From: DATARN01 sp963851105
GTDB lineage: Bacteria > Actinomycetota > Acidimicrobiia > Acidimicrobiales > Palsa-688
Assembly: GCA_963851105.1 (NCBI GenBank)
Contig: CAWKNP010000007.1
Span: 203,798-267,797, forward strand
Direction of reading: 5' to 3'
Length of the DNA stretch: 64,000 nucleotides
Below the pieces are notes generated by a model. It saw only the letters and a program-made list of their open reading frames with translations. It had not been told where the DNA came from and did not search any database. The position numbers and the translations under genes are program-made. This document shows, one piece after another, positions 8,924 through 18,964 of the stretch (positions within the stretch are counted from its first letter, which is position 1; the number at the start of each line of letters is the position of its first letter).

Positions 8924-11824
8924 GTGGCCAGCCAGCACAACAGCTTCGGTGCTCGCTCAGTGTTCGTCGCGCCCGACGGTCGCACGCTCACCGCCTTCCG
9001 GCTGGACCGATTGAGCCTTTCGGGAGATATCGGCAGGCTCCCCTTTTCCCTGAAGATCCTTCTCGAGAATTTGTTGCGGCACGAAGGGGGCGCGGCGGTG
9101 ACCGCAGCCGATGTCGAGGCACTGACCCGCTGGGACGCGGCCGCGGAACCGTCGCAGGAGATCAGCTTCTCCCCGGCTCGGATCCTGCTGCAGGACTTCA
9201 CCGGGGTCCCGGCGGTGGTGGACCTGGCCGCCATGCGCGACGCCATGGCCGCCATGGGCGGCGACGCCAACCTGGTGAACCCCCTCGTCCCCGCCGAACT
9301 GGTCATCGATCACTCGGTTGTCGCCGACATCGCAGGGGTTCCCGAGGCGTTCGCCCACAACGCCGCCCTCGAATTCGACCGTAACCGGGAGCGCTACCAG
9401 TTCCTCCGGTGGGGCCAAGGGGTCTTCGACAACTTCAAGGTGGTGCCGCCCGATACTGGAATCTGCCACCAGGTCAACCTGGAGTACCTGGCCCGGGTGG
9501 TCTTCGTCGATGACGAGGCAGGCGCCGTCTATCCCGACACACTGGTCGGCACCGACTCCCACACGACCATGGTCAACGGCCTCGGCGTGCTCGGCTGGGG
9601 CGTGGGCGGTATCGAGGCCGAGGCCGCAATGCTCGGCCAACCGATGTCGATGCTCGTCCCCCGCGTCGTCGGCTTGAAGCTGAGCGGCGCGTTACCCGAG
9701 GGCTCCACCGCCACCGATCTCGTGCTCACCGTGACCCAGCTCCTGCGCCACCACGGTGTCGTGGGCAAATTCGTGGAGTTCTACGGCGAGGGCCTGGCGT
9801 CGGTACCGCTCGCCAACCGGGCGACCATCGGCAACATGTCGCCGGAATACGGCTCCACCTGCGCCATCTTCCCCATCGATGACGAAACTCTCCGCTACCT
9901 GACTTTCACGGGCCGGTCCCCGGACCACGTCGCCCTGGTCGAGGCCTACGCCAAGGAGCAGGGGCTATGGCACGACCCGACCCACGAGGCCGACTACTCA
10001 GAGCGCCTCGAGCTCGACCTGTCCACGGTGGAGCCCAGCCTGGCCGGGCCGAAGCGGCCCCAGGACCGGGTGCCGGTCCACGCCGCCAAGGCGATGTTCC
10101 GCCACGCCCTGGTAACCGCGCTGCCTGAGGCCCGCCCGGCGGCAACGCCGGCTACCGATCGGGGGTCGGGACCCCACAACGCCGCCCGGCCGGCGTCGGT
10201 CCGCGACGGCACCACCGACGAGGCACTGGCAGAGACGTTCCCCGCCAGCGACGCGACCTCGCCGGGTGGCGCGCTCGAAAGCGACGGTGACGGTGACAGT
10301 GACGTTGACAGTGGCGCCGGCGACGATGACGCCGGCGCGTCCGGCGCCGGCGAACGGCTGCGCAACCCGGTGCCCGTCACGCTCGCCAGTGGGTCCTCGT
10401 TCGACCTCGACCATGGCGCCGTGGTGATCGCGGCCATCACCAGCTGCACCAACACGTCCAACCCTTCGGTCATGATCGCCGCCGGCCTCCTGGCCAAGAA
10501 CGCGGTCGAGCGGGGGCTGACCACCCAGCCCTGGGTCAAGACGTCGCTGGCGCCGGGATCCAAGGTCGTCATCGACTACTACGAGCGCTCCGGGCTCCTG
10601 CCGTACCTGGAAAAGCTGGGTTTCAACCTGGTCGGCTTCGGCTGCACCACCTGCATCGGCAACTCAGGGCCCCTGGCGCCGGAGATCAGCCAGGCGATCG
10701 ACAATGGCGACCTGGCCGTGGTCGCCGTGCTGTCCGGCAACCGCAACTTCGAGGGCCGCATCAACCCCGACGTCCGTATGAATTACCTGGCGTCTCCACC
10801 GCTGGTGGTCGCCTATGCCCTGGCGGGCACGATGGACGTCGACCTGCGCAGCGAGCCTCTCGGCGTCGGCGGCGACGGGACGGCGGTGTTCCTTGGCGAC
10901 ATCTGGCCGTCGGCGCACGACGTGGCCCGGGTGGTCTCCGACGCCATTGCCTCCGACATGTTCCGGAAGAGCTACAGCGAGGTCTTTTCCGGCGACGACA
11001 ACTGGAACGGGCTCGCGGTGGCGACGGGGCAGCGATTCGAGTGGGATGACGCTTCGACCTACGTCCGCAACCCCCCGTACTTCGAAGGTATGACCACCAC
11101 GCCCGCCGCCATCGCCGACATCCGCGGCGCCCGGGTCCTGGCCAAGTTGGGCGACAGCGTCACGACCGACCACATCTCTCCGGCGGGCAACATCCGCCGC
11201 TCCAGCCCCGCCGGCCGGTGGCTCGAGGAACACGGCGTCAGGCCCGGTGACTTCAACTCCTACGGGGCGCGGCGGGGCAACCACGAGGTCATGATCCGGG
11301 GCACCTTCGCCAACATTCGCCTCCGCAACCAGCTGGCCCCGGGCACCGAGGGGGGCATCACCCGCTACCTCCCCGGTGGCGAGGAGATGACGATCTACGA
11401 CGCCGCCATGGCCTACGCCCGCGACGGGGTCCCCCTCGTGGTGCTGGCCGGCAAGGAGTACGGGTCGGGCTCGTCGCGGGACTGGGCGGCCAAGGGCACC
11501 CTGCTGCTCGGGGTGCGGGCGGTGCTGGCCGAGAGCTTCGAGCGCATCCACCGGTCGAACCTGGTGGGCATGGGCGTGCTGCCGCTGCAGTTCATAGGAG
11601 AGACCGCCGAGTCGCTGTCCCTGACCGGCGACGAGGTCTTCGACATCACCGGCCTCGAATCCCTGGGGGCCGGCGAAGCCATGCCGAACGAGCTCGACGT
11701 GCGCGCCGACGGGCGGGAGTTTCGGGTCCGGTTGCGCATCGACACACCGATGGAGCAGGCCTATTACCGCCACGGCGGGATCCTGCCCTACGTGCTGCGC
11801 CAGCTCATGGCTCGTTCCTCCTGA
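8924..11824 (+). CDS. acnA: aconitate hydratase A
   Basis: 966 residues; interconverts citrate and isocitrate in the TCA cycle. The [4Fe-4S] ligand motifs are present: TSCTNTSNP (first Cys) and GFGCTTCIG (second and third). The C-terminal swivel domain has the substrate-binding loop YGSGSSRDWAAKG. GTG at 8924 has GAGGAG six bases upstream. The protein is longer than the usual ~900 residues because of an extra low-complexity linker at about residues 400-480, just before the Fe-S domain. The linker has a DEALAETFPASD motif followed by a run of Asp/Gly/Ser. The enzyme looks functional because all catalytic blocks flank this insert intact. Confidence 0.96.
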   Translation: MASQHNSFGARSVFVAPDGRTLTAFRLDRLSLSGDIGRLPFSLKILLENLLRHEGGAAVTAADVEALTRWDAAAEPSQEISFSPARILLQDFTGVPAVVDLAAMRDAMAAMGGDANLVNPLVPAELVIDHSVVADIAGVPEAFAHNAALEFDRNRERYQFLRWGQGVFDNFKVVPPDTGICHQVNLEYLARVVFVDDEAGAVYPDTLVGTDSHTTMVNGLGVLGWGVGGIEAEAAMLGQPMSMLVPRVVGLKLSGALPEGSTATDLVLTVTQLLRHHGVVGKFVEFYGEGLASVPLANRATIGNMSPEYGSTCAIFPIDDETLRYLTFTGRSPDHVALVEAYAKEQGLWHDPTHEADYSERLELDLSTVEPSLAGPKRPQDRVPVHAAKAMFRHALVTALPEARPAATPATDRGSGPHNAARPASVRDGTTDEALAETFPASDATSPGGALESDGDGDSDVDSGAGDDDAGASGAGERLRNPVPVTLASGSSFDLDHGAVVIAAITSCTNTSNPSVMIAAGLLAKNAVERGLTTQPWVKTSLAPGSKVVIDYYERSGLLPYLEKLGFNLVGFGCTTCIGNSGPLAPEISQAIDNGDLAVVAVLSGNRNFEGRINPDVRMNYLASPPLVVAYALAGTMDVDLRSEPLGVGGDGTAVFLGDIWPSAHDVARVVSDAIASDMFRKSYSEVFSGDDNWNGLAVATGQRFEWDDASTYVRNPPYFEGMTTTPAAIADIRGARVLAKLGDSVTTDHISPAGNIRRSSPAGRWLEEHGVRPGDFNSYGARRGNHEVMIRGTFANIRLRNQLAPGTEGGITRYLPGGEEMTIYDAAMAYARDGVPLVVLAGKEYGSGSSRDWAAKGTLLLGVRAVLAESFERIHRSNLVGMGVLPLQFIGETAESLSLTGDEVFDITGLESLGAGEAMPNELDVRADGREFRVRLRIDTPMEQAYYRHGGILPYVLRQLMARSS

Positions 11825-11859
11825 GCAGACCGGGGAAAAGGGCGTAGCGTCTTTCGGCG

Positions 11860-13248
11860 GTGGGTACCGCGGCAGCATTCTTCGACCTCGACCGAACCCT
11901 GCTGCGAGGAGGAAGCGGGCCCGCGCTGGCCGAAGCCCTACGCCAAGCAGGAGCAGTGCCGAGCCGGTCCATCCCCGGGCAGAGTCTGATCTACAAGGCC
12001 TACGACCGCTTCGGCGAATCGCTGACCGGGATCGCACTGGCCCGGGCGGCGGCCGCCGCCCTGCGGGGCCGGCCCCGGGCGGCGGTGCTGGAGGCGGCGG
12101 AGTCGGCCACCGACGACCTTGTCAGGATCGTTGCGCCCTATGCCCTGGCCCTCATCGAGGAACACCACCAGGCGGGCCGGCCGGTCGTGCTGGCAACGAC
12201 GACTCCGCGGGACTTCATCGAGCCGCTGGCCCGGCGTCTCGAGCTCGACGATGTCATCGCCACCCGCTATCAGGTGGCAGTCGACGGCCAGGGCAACGAG
12301 CGTTACACGGGCCGCCTCGACGGGGCGTTCGTGTGGGCGGCCGGCAAATTGACCGCCGTGCGCTGGTGGGCGGCCGAACACGGGATCGAGCTGTCGGACA
12401 GCTGGGCCTATTCCGACAGCGTGTACGACGTCCCTCTACTGTCGGCGGTCGGCCATCCGGTGGCGGTGAATGCCGACCCCCGTCTGGCGATCTACTCCAC
12501 CGTGCGGCGCTGGCCGCAGATACATCTCGACGCCCCGCCTGGGGTGCCCAAGTTGATCGGCTTGGAGCCCTTCGACGTCGTCAAGGCATTCGTCCGTGCC
12601 GAGGCGTTCCCCTACGCCCGCTTCGACATCGCGGGGACCGATCACATTCCCCGCCAGGGCCCGGCCATCGTGGTCGCAAATCACCGGAGCTACTTCGACG
12701 CCATCGCCCTCGGGCTCACCGTGATGCGGGCCGGCCGGCTGCCGCGGAGCCTGGCCAAGAAGGAGATCTTCGATGCCCCCGTCCTCGGTCAGCTTGCCAA
12801 GGTGATGGGCCAGATCATGGTCGACCGGGAGGGGGCCGGGGGCGCTGCCCTGGCCCAGGCCATCCACGCCGTGCGCGGTGGCGAGGTCGTCGTGATCCTC
12901 CCGCAGGCCACAATTCCGAGGGGCGACGCCTTTTTTTCCCCGAAGTTGGAGGGCAAGACCGGTGCCGCCCGATTGGCCGCCGAGACCGGGGCGCCCGTCA
13001 TCCCGATCGGGATCTGGGGCACCGAGAAGGTGTGGCCCCGATCGGCCCGCCTGCCCAATGTCACCAATATCCTCAACCCGCCGAAGGTGCGCGTCCGTGT
13101 CGGGCCCCCCGTGAGGGGCCTGACAGGCGATCCTGTGGCTGACACCGCCAAGATCATGAAGGCGATCAGCGCCCAGTTGCCCCCCGATGCCCGCAAGGCC
13201 CACAAGCCGAGCGACGACGAGCTGCGCAAGGCCAAACCGGCGTCGTAG
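11860..13248 (+). CDS. HAD-IB phosphatase fused to 1-acylglycerol-3-phosphate acyltransferase
   Basis: 462 residues in two domains. Residues 1-215 form a HAD subfamily IB hydrolase: motif I FDLDRTLL, motif II-like ATTTPRDF, and motif IV YSDSVYDVPLL. Residues ~230-430 form a PlsC acyltransferase with NHRSYFDAI (NHx4D) and a block III-like LPQATIPRG. In block III the usual FPEGT is changed, so substrate binding may differ. This HAD-PlsC order is a known actinobacterial arrangement, consistent with phosphatidic-acid synthesis or remodelling. The start is GTG at 11860, 35 bases after acnA, and the SD is weak. Confidence 0.88.
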   Translation: MGTAAAFFDLDRTLLRGGSGPALAEALRQAGAVPSRSIPGQSLIYKAYDRFGESLTGIALARAAAAALRGRPRAAVLEAAESATDDLVRIVAPYALALIEEHHQAGRPVVLATTTPRDFIEPLARRLELDDVIATRYQVAVDGQGNERYTGRLDGAFVWAAGKLTAVRWWAAEHGIELSDSWAYSDSVYDVPLLSAVGHPVAVNADPRLAIYSTVRRWPQIHLDAPPGVPKLIGLEPFDVVKAFVRAEAFPYARFDIAGTDHIPRQGPAIVVANHRSYFDAIALGLTVMRAGRLPRSLAKKEIFDAPVLGQLAKVMGQIMVDREGAGGAALAQAIHAVRGGEVVVILPQATIPRGDAFFSPKLEGKTGAARLAAETGAPVIPIGIWGTEKVWPRSARLPNVTNILNPPKVRVRVGPPVRGLTGDPVADTAKIMKAISAQLPPDARKAHKPSDDELRKAKPAS

Positions 13249-13267
13249 CGCCCAGCCGGGGCCGCAG

Positions 13268-16200
13268 CTATGCGCCCCCCACCCGGCTAACCGTCTGGGC
13301 TTCCAGGCGCTTGACCCGGCCGAGGGGTACCACGTGCCAGAAGGCGTCGGCCGTCTCCGACCAGTCCTCGAGCAGGCGGGAGGCCCGGCGAGAGGCAGTG
13401 AGCTCGTAATGCTGCTCGATGAGCCACCGCAGCTCCTGCTCGGCGACCGAGTCCAGCCGGACGGCTTCGACCAGGGCGGGGTTGACCAGTCCCGTCGCTC
13501 GGTGGTCGGGGTCCCACAAGTAGACGCTGCCGCCGGTCATGCCCGCCCCGATGTTGTAGCCGACGGGGCCGAGGACGACGACGGTGCCGCCCGTCATGTA
13601 CTCGCAGCAGTGGTCGCCGGTGCCCTCGACGACGGCGGTGGCGCCGGAGTTGCGCACTGCGAATCGCTCGCCGACAGAACCGGCAATCCAGACCTTGCCG
13701 CCGGTGGCGCCGTAGAGGCAGGTGTTGCCCGCCAGGACGGGGTCGCCGGCATCGTCGGCGGGCGGGCGGATGACGATGCGGCCGCCGCCCATGCCTTTGC
13801 CCACGTAGTCGTTGGCCTCGCCGACCAGGTCGAGCCAGATCCCGTCGGTGATGAAGGCCCCGAAGCTCTGCCCCGCCTCGCCGTCGAGGCGCACCCGGAC
13901 GCCGCCGCGCGGGGTGGCGGTGCCGAACTCCAGCGCCAGGGCGCCCCCGAGGGCGGCACCGATGGTGCGGTCGCGGTTGGTGATGCGGTACGACAGTTCG
14001 AACCGCTCCCCGTCCCACACGCCGCGGTACGCGTCGGCCAGCAACTGATCACCGAGCGACGAACGCGACCGTTGGATGGCGACGCCCGACACGTACCGGC
14101 GCGCCGTGTCCGGGTCGGCCGGTGGGACCAGCAGCGGGGACAGGTCGAGGCTGTCGGCGCGGGCGTCGCCCACCGTCTTCTGGCGGAGGCACTCCACCCG
14201 GCCCACCGCCTCGTCGACCGAGCGCATCCCGAGTGTCGCCAGGTGCTGGCGGACCTCCTCGGCCACGAACAACAGGTACGAGGCCACCCCCTCGGCCGTC
14301 CCCGCGAACTTGGCTCGGAGGTGGGGCCGCTGGGTGGCGATGCCCGTCGTGCACGTGTCCTTGTGGCAGGCCCGAAGCATGACGCAACCCTCGGCGATCA
14401 TGGCGGCGGTCCCGAAGGAGTACTCGTCGGCGCCGAGGAGGGCGGCGATGATGATGTCGCGCCCGGTCATGAGGCCGCCATCGACGCGAAGGCGGACCCG
14501 GTCGCGCAACCCGTTGTCGACCAGCGCCGACTGGGTATCGGCCAGGCCGAGCTCCCAGGGCATGCCGGCGTGCTTGATGGACGACAGCGGCGAGGCTCCG
14601 GTGCCACCGTTGGCCCCGCTGATCTGGACCACTTCGGCGAGGGCTTTCACGACGCCGGCGGCAATGGTGCCCACCCCGTCCTCGGCGACCAGTTTGACCG
14701 ACACGTCGGCGAAGGCATTGATCTGCTTCAGGTCGAAGATCAGCTGAGCCAGGTCCTCGATGGAGTAGATGTCGTGGTGCGGCGGCGGCGAGATGAGCGT
14801 CACCCCCGGTTGGGTATGGCGGAGGCGGGCGATCTCGTCGCTGACCTTGTGTCCCGGAAGCTGGCCGCCCTCACCCGGCTTGGACCCCTGCGCCACCTTG
14901 ATCTGCAGCTCGTCGGCGAAGGCCAGGTATTGCGGCGTCACGCCGAAGCGGCCCGAGGCGATCTGCTTGATCTTGCTGTTCTTGTCACCGGTCGGCTGGC
15001 CCCGGGTGCCGAAACGATAGGTGGCCTCGCCCCCCTCGCCGCAGTTGGACCGTCCGCCGATGAGGTTCATGGCCTCGGCCAGGGTCTCGTGGGCTTCCGC
15101 GGACAGCGAGCCGTGGCTCATTGCTCCCGTCGAGAACCGCTGGGCGATGACCGTGGCCGGCTCCACTTCCTCGATCGGCACGGGTTCGTCGGCGGGAACG
15201 AGCTCCAGGAGGTCGCGGACCTCCGTCGGGGCCCGCCCGTTCACCAGCTTGCAGAACGCCTCGTAGAGGGATGTGTTGCCCTCCGCAATCGCCCGCTGGA
15301 GGAGCTTGGCCGCGATCGGGCCGCCGTCGCCGCTCAGGCCGCCGCGGGAGTCGCGGCGGCCGTTGGTGGCGCTGGTGGGCACGAAGTCGTTGGCCTCGCC
15401 GCCGGTGCGGCTCATGCTCACGGCCTGGATCGAATCGATGACCGACTTGTTGTGGGTGTGGTACTCGCCGCCGCGCTTGAGATCCCGGTAGTAGCCCGGG
15501 TTTTCCAGCGGCGGTGCCGTCTCCGCTCCCCAGCCGGCGGCGGCGTGGCGGATCAACAAGTCGGCGCCGAGCTCGTCGAATCCGATGCCGTCGATCACCG
15601 AGGGCATTCCCGTAAAGCAGCAGGCGATCACCTCGTGGCCGAGGCCGATGGCCTCGAAGATCTGGGCGCCGCGGTAGGAGTCGATCGTCGCGATGCCCAT
15701 CTTGGACAGGATCTTGAGGACGCCGTCTTCGACCGCGACCTGGAAACGCTCCTGGGCTTCGGGGGCCGACAGATCGGAGTCCTCGGACGCGTCGGCGTCG
15801 GCGGCGACGGTCTCGAGGGCCAGTTGCGGGCAAACCGCGTCGGCACCGCATCCGAGGAGGCAGGCGACGCCATGGACGTCACGGGTGTCGTCGGCGACGA
15901 CGATCAGGCTGGCCTGCATCCGCAGGCCAGTGGCAATCAGGTGGTGGTGGATCGCGCCCGTCGCCAGCAGCGACGGCACCGGCACCTGCGTCGGGCTGAC
16001 GCCGGAGTCGTCGATCAGCAGCAAGGCGGCGCCCATGGCGACGGCGCGGGCGGCTTCCACGCGGAGGCGATCGAGGGCAGCGGCGAGGCCGCCCGGTCCT
16101 TCGGCCGCGGTGAAGGTGGCGTCGAGGCGCATGGCGGGGAACGCGGCGGTGGCGGGGTTGGTGAACGCGGTGACGGCGGAGGGGAAGAGGAAGAAGGTGT

Positions 16201-17800
16201 CGAGTTCGACGAGCTGGGTCGCTTCGGCGGCTTCGGACAACAGTGGGTGGCGGGGTCCCAGCAGGGTGCGCAGGCTCATCACCAACCGCTCCCGGAGGTG
16301 ATCGATGGCGGGGTTGGTGACCTGGGCAAAGCGCTGGCGGAGGTAGTGATGGATCGGGCGGGGCCGGCCCGCCAATGGGGGCAGGGGAGTGTCGTCACCC
16401 ATCGAGAACGTCGGTTCTTTGGCGTCGGTCGCCATCGGCTTGACCATCATCCGCAACTCCTCGATGGTGTAGCCGTGGGTCGACTGGCGGCGCGCCAGGG
16501 ATGCCGCCGCCGGGGTCTCCTGGACCGGTTCCCCGTTGTCCAGATGGCGGAGGCCCTCGGCCGTCCAGTGTCCATAGGGTGCCGCCGCCGCGATGCGGAC
16601 CTTGCAGTCCTTGTCCTCGAGGGCGCCCCGGCTGGGGTCGACAAAGAGCATCTGGCCCGGTCCTAGCCGGCCCCGGCGGACGGTCCCATGCCCGTGAACG
16701 TCGACTGCGCCCGCCTCCGAGCAGGCCGCGACGAAGCCGTCCTCGCAGATGGCGTAGCGGACAGGGCGCAGCCCGTTGCGGTCGAGGGCGGCGCCGACAC
16801 CGATGCCGTCGGTGAAGATCAGCCCCGCAGGACCGTCCCACGGCTCGACCAGCGACGAGTGGTAGCGGTAGAAGCAGCGCACCTCGGGGTCGAGGTCGCG
16901 TGCCCCCTCCCAGGCTTCGGGGACGAGCATGGCGACGGCGTGGCGGATGTCGCGGCCGCCGCGCACCAGCAGCTCGACGGCACTGTCGAGTTGGCCGCTG
17001 TCGGAGTCCGACGGGTGAAGGACCGGATGGAACAGCTCCTCGTCGCCCAGACCCGCCTCGACGGTGCCGAGCACGGCGCGGCCCTGCATCCGGCCGACGT
17101 TGCCCGCGATGGCGTTGATCTCGCCGTTGTGGCAGAGGGTCCGGAAGGGCTGGGCTCGTTCCCAGGTCGGGAGGGTGTTGGTCGAGAACCGCTGGTGGAA
17201 GATGGCGAAGTGGCCGACGACGTCGGGATCGGCGAGATCGACGTAGAACGCGGCCAGGGCGTTGGCGGCCACCAAGCCCTTGTAGACGACAGTCCGGAAC
17301 GAGCAGCTGGCGACGTAGACCCGTGCCAGGTCGGGTTCCTTCGCGATACGGCGCCGGAGCCGGAAGGCGGCCCGCTCCTGGCCGCTCGACTCCGGCGAGG
17401 AGAGAATGGCCTGCAGGAACTGCGGCTGGCTGTCCCGGGCCCGATCGCCCAGCTGGCTTTGATCGGTTGGCGGTTCCCGCCACTCCTCGACTGTCAGGCC
17501 TTCGAGGGCGGCCAGCGCCTCGATCCGGGCGCGGGGATCATCGGCGGCCCGCACGAACAAGTTGGCCACCCCGCGGCCGGGGCCGAAGATCGCCGTGGGG
17601 ATGGGGAACAGAAGTCCGGCACCGTCGCCGGTGCGGGCATCGGCAGCCACCGCGCCGCGGTGGATGACGCACGCCAAGCCGTTCAGGGCGGCGTCGATGA
17701 TGCTCCGCGAAGGGCGACCGTGGGCGTCGGCGACGAAGCCAATGCCGCAGGCGTCGCGTTCGCGGTCGGGTCGCGTCACAGTGGAGGACAGAGGGCGCAT
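13268..17800 (-). CDS. gltB: glutamate synthase large subunit
   Basis: 1510 residues, the full length of bacterial GltB. Cys18 in DACGIGFVAD becomes the N-terminal nucleophile of the Ntn glutaminase domain after removal of a short propeptide. A central domain follows, then the FMN/Fe-S synthase barrel (SGANGGTGASP; KDTCTTGIATQ, with the 3Fe-4S cysteines) and the C-terminal Gly-rich beta-helix (GNTCLYGATGGKVWIAG). It makes two glutamates from glutamine and 2-oxoglutarate. The small subunit gene gltD is not adjacent. The ATG at 17800 follows AGGAG nine bases upstream, inside a folded leader. Confidence 0.96.
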   Translation of the reverse strand: MRPLSSTVTRPDRERDACGIGFVADAHGRPSRSIIDAALNGLACVIHRGAVAADARTGDGAGLLFPIPTAIFGPGRGVANLFVRAADDPRARIEALAALEGLTVEEWREPPTDQSQLGDRARDSQPQFLQAILSSPESSGQERAAFRLRRRIAKEPDLARVYVASCSFRTVVYKGLVAANALAAFYVDLADPDVVGHFAIFHQRFSTNTLPTWERAQPFRTLCHNGEINAIAGNVGRMQGRAVLGTVEAGLGDEELFHPVLHPSDSDSGQLDSAVELLVRGGRDIRHAVAMLVPEAWEGARDLDPEVRCFYRYHSSLVEPWDGPAGLIFTDGIGVGAALDRNGLRPVRYAICEDGFVAACSEAGAVDVHGHGTVRRGRLGPGQMLFVDPSRGALEDKDCKVRIAAAAPYGHWTAEGLRHLDNGEPVQETPAAASLARRQSTHGYTIEELRMMVKPMATDAKEPTFSMGDDTPLPPLAGRPRPIHHYLRQRFAQVTNPAIDHLRERLVMSLRTLLGPRHPLLSEAAEATQLVELDTFFLFPSAVTAFTNPATAAFPAMRLDATFTAAEGPGGLAAALDRLRVEAARAVAMGAALLLIDDSGVSPTQVPVPSLLATGAIHHHLIATGLRMQASLIVVADDTRDVHGVACLLGCGADAVCPQLALETVAADADASEDSDLSAPEAQERFQVAVEDGVLKILSKMGIATIDSYRGAQIFEAIGLGHEVIACCFTGMPSVIDGIGFDELGADLLIRHAAAGWGAETAPPLENPGYYRDLKRGGEYHTHNKSVIDSIQAVSMSRTGGEANDFVPTSATNGRRDSRGGLSGDGGPIAAKLLQRAIAEGNTSLYEAFCKLVNGRAPTEVRDLLELVPADEPVPIEEVEPATVIAQRFSTGAMSHGSLSAEAHETLAEAMNLIGGRSNCGEGGEATYRFGTRGQPTGDKNSKIKQIASGRFGVTPQYLAFADELQIKVAQGSKPGEGGQLPGHKVSDEIARLRHTQPGVTLISPPPHHDIYSIEDLAQLIFDLKQINAFADVSVKLVAEDGVGTIAAGVVKALAEVVQISGANGGTGASPLSSIKHAGMPWELGLADTQSALVDNGLRDRVRLRVDGGLMTGRDIIIAALLGADEYSFGTAAMIAEGCVMLRACHKDTCTTGIATQRPHLRAKFAGTAEGVASYLLFVAEEVRQHLATLGMRSVDEAVGRVECLRQKTVGDARADSLDLSPLLVPPADPDTARRYVSGVAIQRSRSSLGDQLLADAYRGVWDGERFELSYRITNRDRTIGAALGGALALEFGTATPRGGVRVRLDGEAGQSFGAFITDGIWLDLVGEANDYVGKGMGGGRIVIRPPADDAGDPVLAGNTCLYGATGGKVWIAGSVGERFAVRNSGATAVVEGTGDHCCEYMTGGTVVVLGPVGYNIGAGMTGGSVYLWDPDHRATGLVNPALVEAVRLDSVAEQELRWLIEQHYELTASRRASRLLEDWSETADAFWHVVPLGRVKRLEAQTVSRVGGA

Positions 17801-17802
17801 TT

Positions 17803-17886
17803 GGATGGGCTCCTACTCGAGGTGGACTATCGCCTGACCGGACTTCCCCGTTGAAGGGGAGGCCGCGCTGCCACCCATCCCGGTCC
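17803..17886 (-). promoter_or_regulatory. structured gltB leader, possible riboswitch or translational switch
   Basis: Two pairings interlock on the transcript. GACCGG (17886-17881) pairs with CCGGTC (17841-17836). GGATGGG (17880-17874) pairs with CCCATCC (17809-17803), whose 3' arm lies between the AGGAG ribosome site and the ATG. A small hairpin CCCC-ttcaa-GGGG sits inside. The order a-b-a'-b' means either a pseudoknot or two alternative folds. I could not match it to a riboswitch class I know well. Confidence 0.45.
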
Positions 17887-17950
17887 TGGAACAAGGGCCA
17901 ATCTAGCAAGCAACCGCTAGCGTTCCCTCCAATTGGGAAGCGAGGCAACG

Positions 17951-18916
17951 ATGACCGACAGCGGAAGCCGCGTGCCACCGTATGACGACGCCGAGGAGCC
18001 GCCCCCGGGGTACACCAGGCCGCCGGCCCCGCCTCCCCACTATGAGCCGCCGACCTACGAGCCGGCTCCGGGTACCTATCAGCCGCCGACCTATGAGCCG
18101 GCTCCCGGCGCCCAAGGGCCGCCGCCCGCCTACCAGCCGCCGGCATCGCCGCCGGGAGGGGCGACCGAGGAGATCCCCGCCGGCGGGGGACCGGGGCGCC
18201 ACGGAGGCTGGGTTCCGCCCGCACCGCCGCCGCCCGCCGACCAATCGGCGCGCTCGCAGCCGTCCCCGCCGCCCGCCGCAGGACCGGTGCCGCCTCCCCG
18301 CTGGCCCCCGCCGCCACCGCCGCCTCCCGACCGTCCGCCGGTCGGGCCCCCGAGCGCGCCCTCGCCCGGGCAGCAGTTCCCGCCCCAGCCGCCCGGCTAC
18401 GGACTCAGTTACGAGCAGGCACCGCCGTGGGGTCCCGCGCCCACGACGCCCGCCGTTGCGCCCCACAGCCGGCGTCCCCCGCCCTTTTCCCAGGTTGGGT
18501 CGCCAGTACTCGCTTCGCTCGCCATCAGTACCGCGATCGTGGTGCTGTTTGTCGCCGACCTGTTCATCGCGCTCGGTGCGTCGCCAGGCACGCCGGGCAA
18601 CCTGCGCCTGCTGCAGTTTCTCGCCCCTACCGATGTTGCCGTCGCCGCCATGTTGGTGGTGGCGGTGGCTCTGGTCGCCCTGCGCTCGGATGCGTCGCCG
18701 GCTCCCGGCGCGGCCGCAGCGGCGGCTCGGAGCACCGCCGGCGGCGTGGCCGGCTTCGTCGCCTTGGGTGCGTTCGTGCGGGCCATCACCGTGTTGACGA
18801 TCGGCCACCAGCACGCGGCGGTGAAGATCGGCAACATGATCGACGCTCTGGCCGCCCTCCTCGTCGCGGTGGTGGCGACCTACTGGGCCTTCCGGGAACG
18901 CGTCGACCGCATGTAG
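17951..18916 (+). CDS. proline-rich membrane protein, unknown function
   Basis: About 321 residues. The first ~175 residues are a Pro/Tyr-rich disordered tail with repeated PPTYEPAPG-type units, as in several actinobacterial membrane proteins with cytoplasmic tails. Four hydrophobic segments follow: VLASLAISTAIVVLFVADLF, APTDVAVAAMLVVAVALVAL, VAGFVALGAFVRAITVLTI and MIDALAALLVAVVATYWAF. No catalytic motif is seen. It is divergent from gltB. The start is ATG at 17951, with a weak gaggc upstream. Confidence 0.7.
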   Translation: MTDSGSRVPPYDDAEEPPPGYTRPPAPPPHYEPPTYEPAPGTYQPPTYEPAPGAQGPPPAYQPPASPPGGATEEIPAGGGPGRHGGWVPPAPPPPADQSARSQPSPPPAAGPVPPPRWPPPPPPPPDRPPVGPPSAPSPGQQFPPQPPGYGLSYEQAPPWGPAPTTPAVAPHSRRPPPFSQVGSPVLASLAISTAIVVLFVADLFIALGASPGTPGNLRLLQFLAPTDVAVAAMLVVAVALVALRSDASPAPGAAAAAARSTAGGVAGFVALGAFVRAITVLTIGHQHAAVKIGNMIDALAALLVAVVATYWAFRERVDRM

Positions 18917-18964
18917 TCCCTGCTGTTAGTCGGCTGGTGCCGCAGTATGCCCCGAGCTGACCAA

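Noticed and set aside
13187..16666. Very long open frame opposite gltB
   Set aside because: It is antisense to a clear GltB with all conserved motifs; long antisense frames are expected in high-GC DNA.
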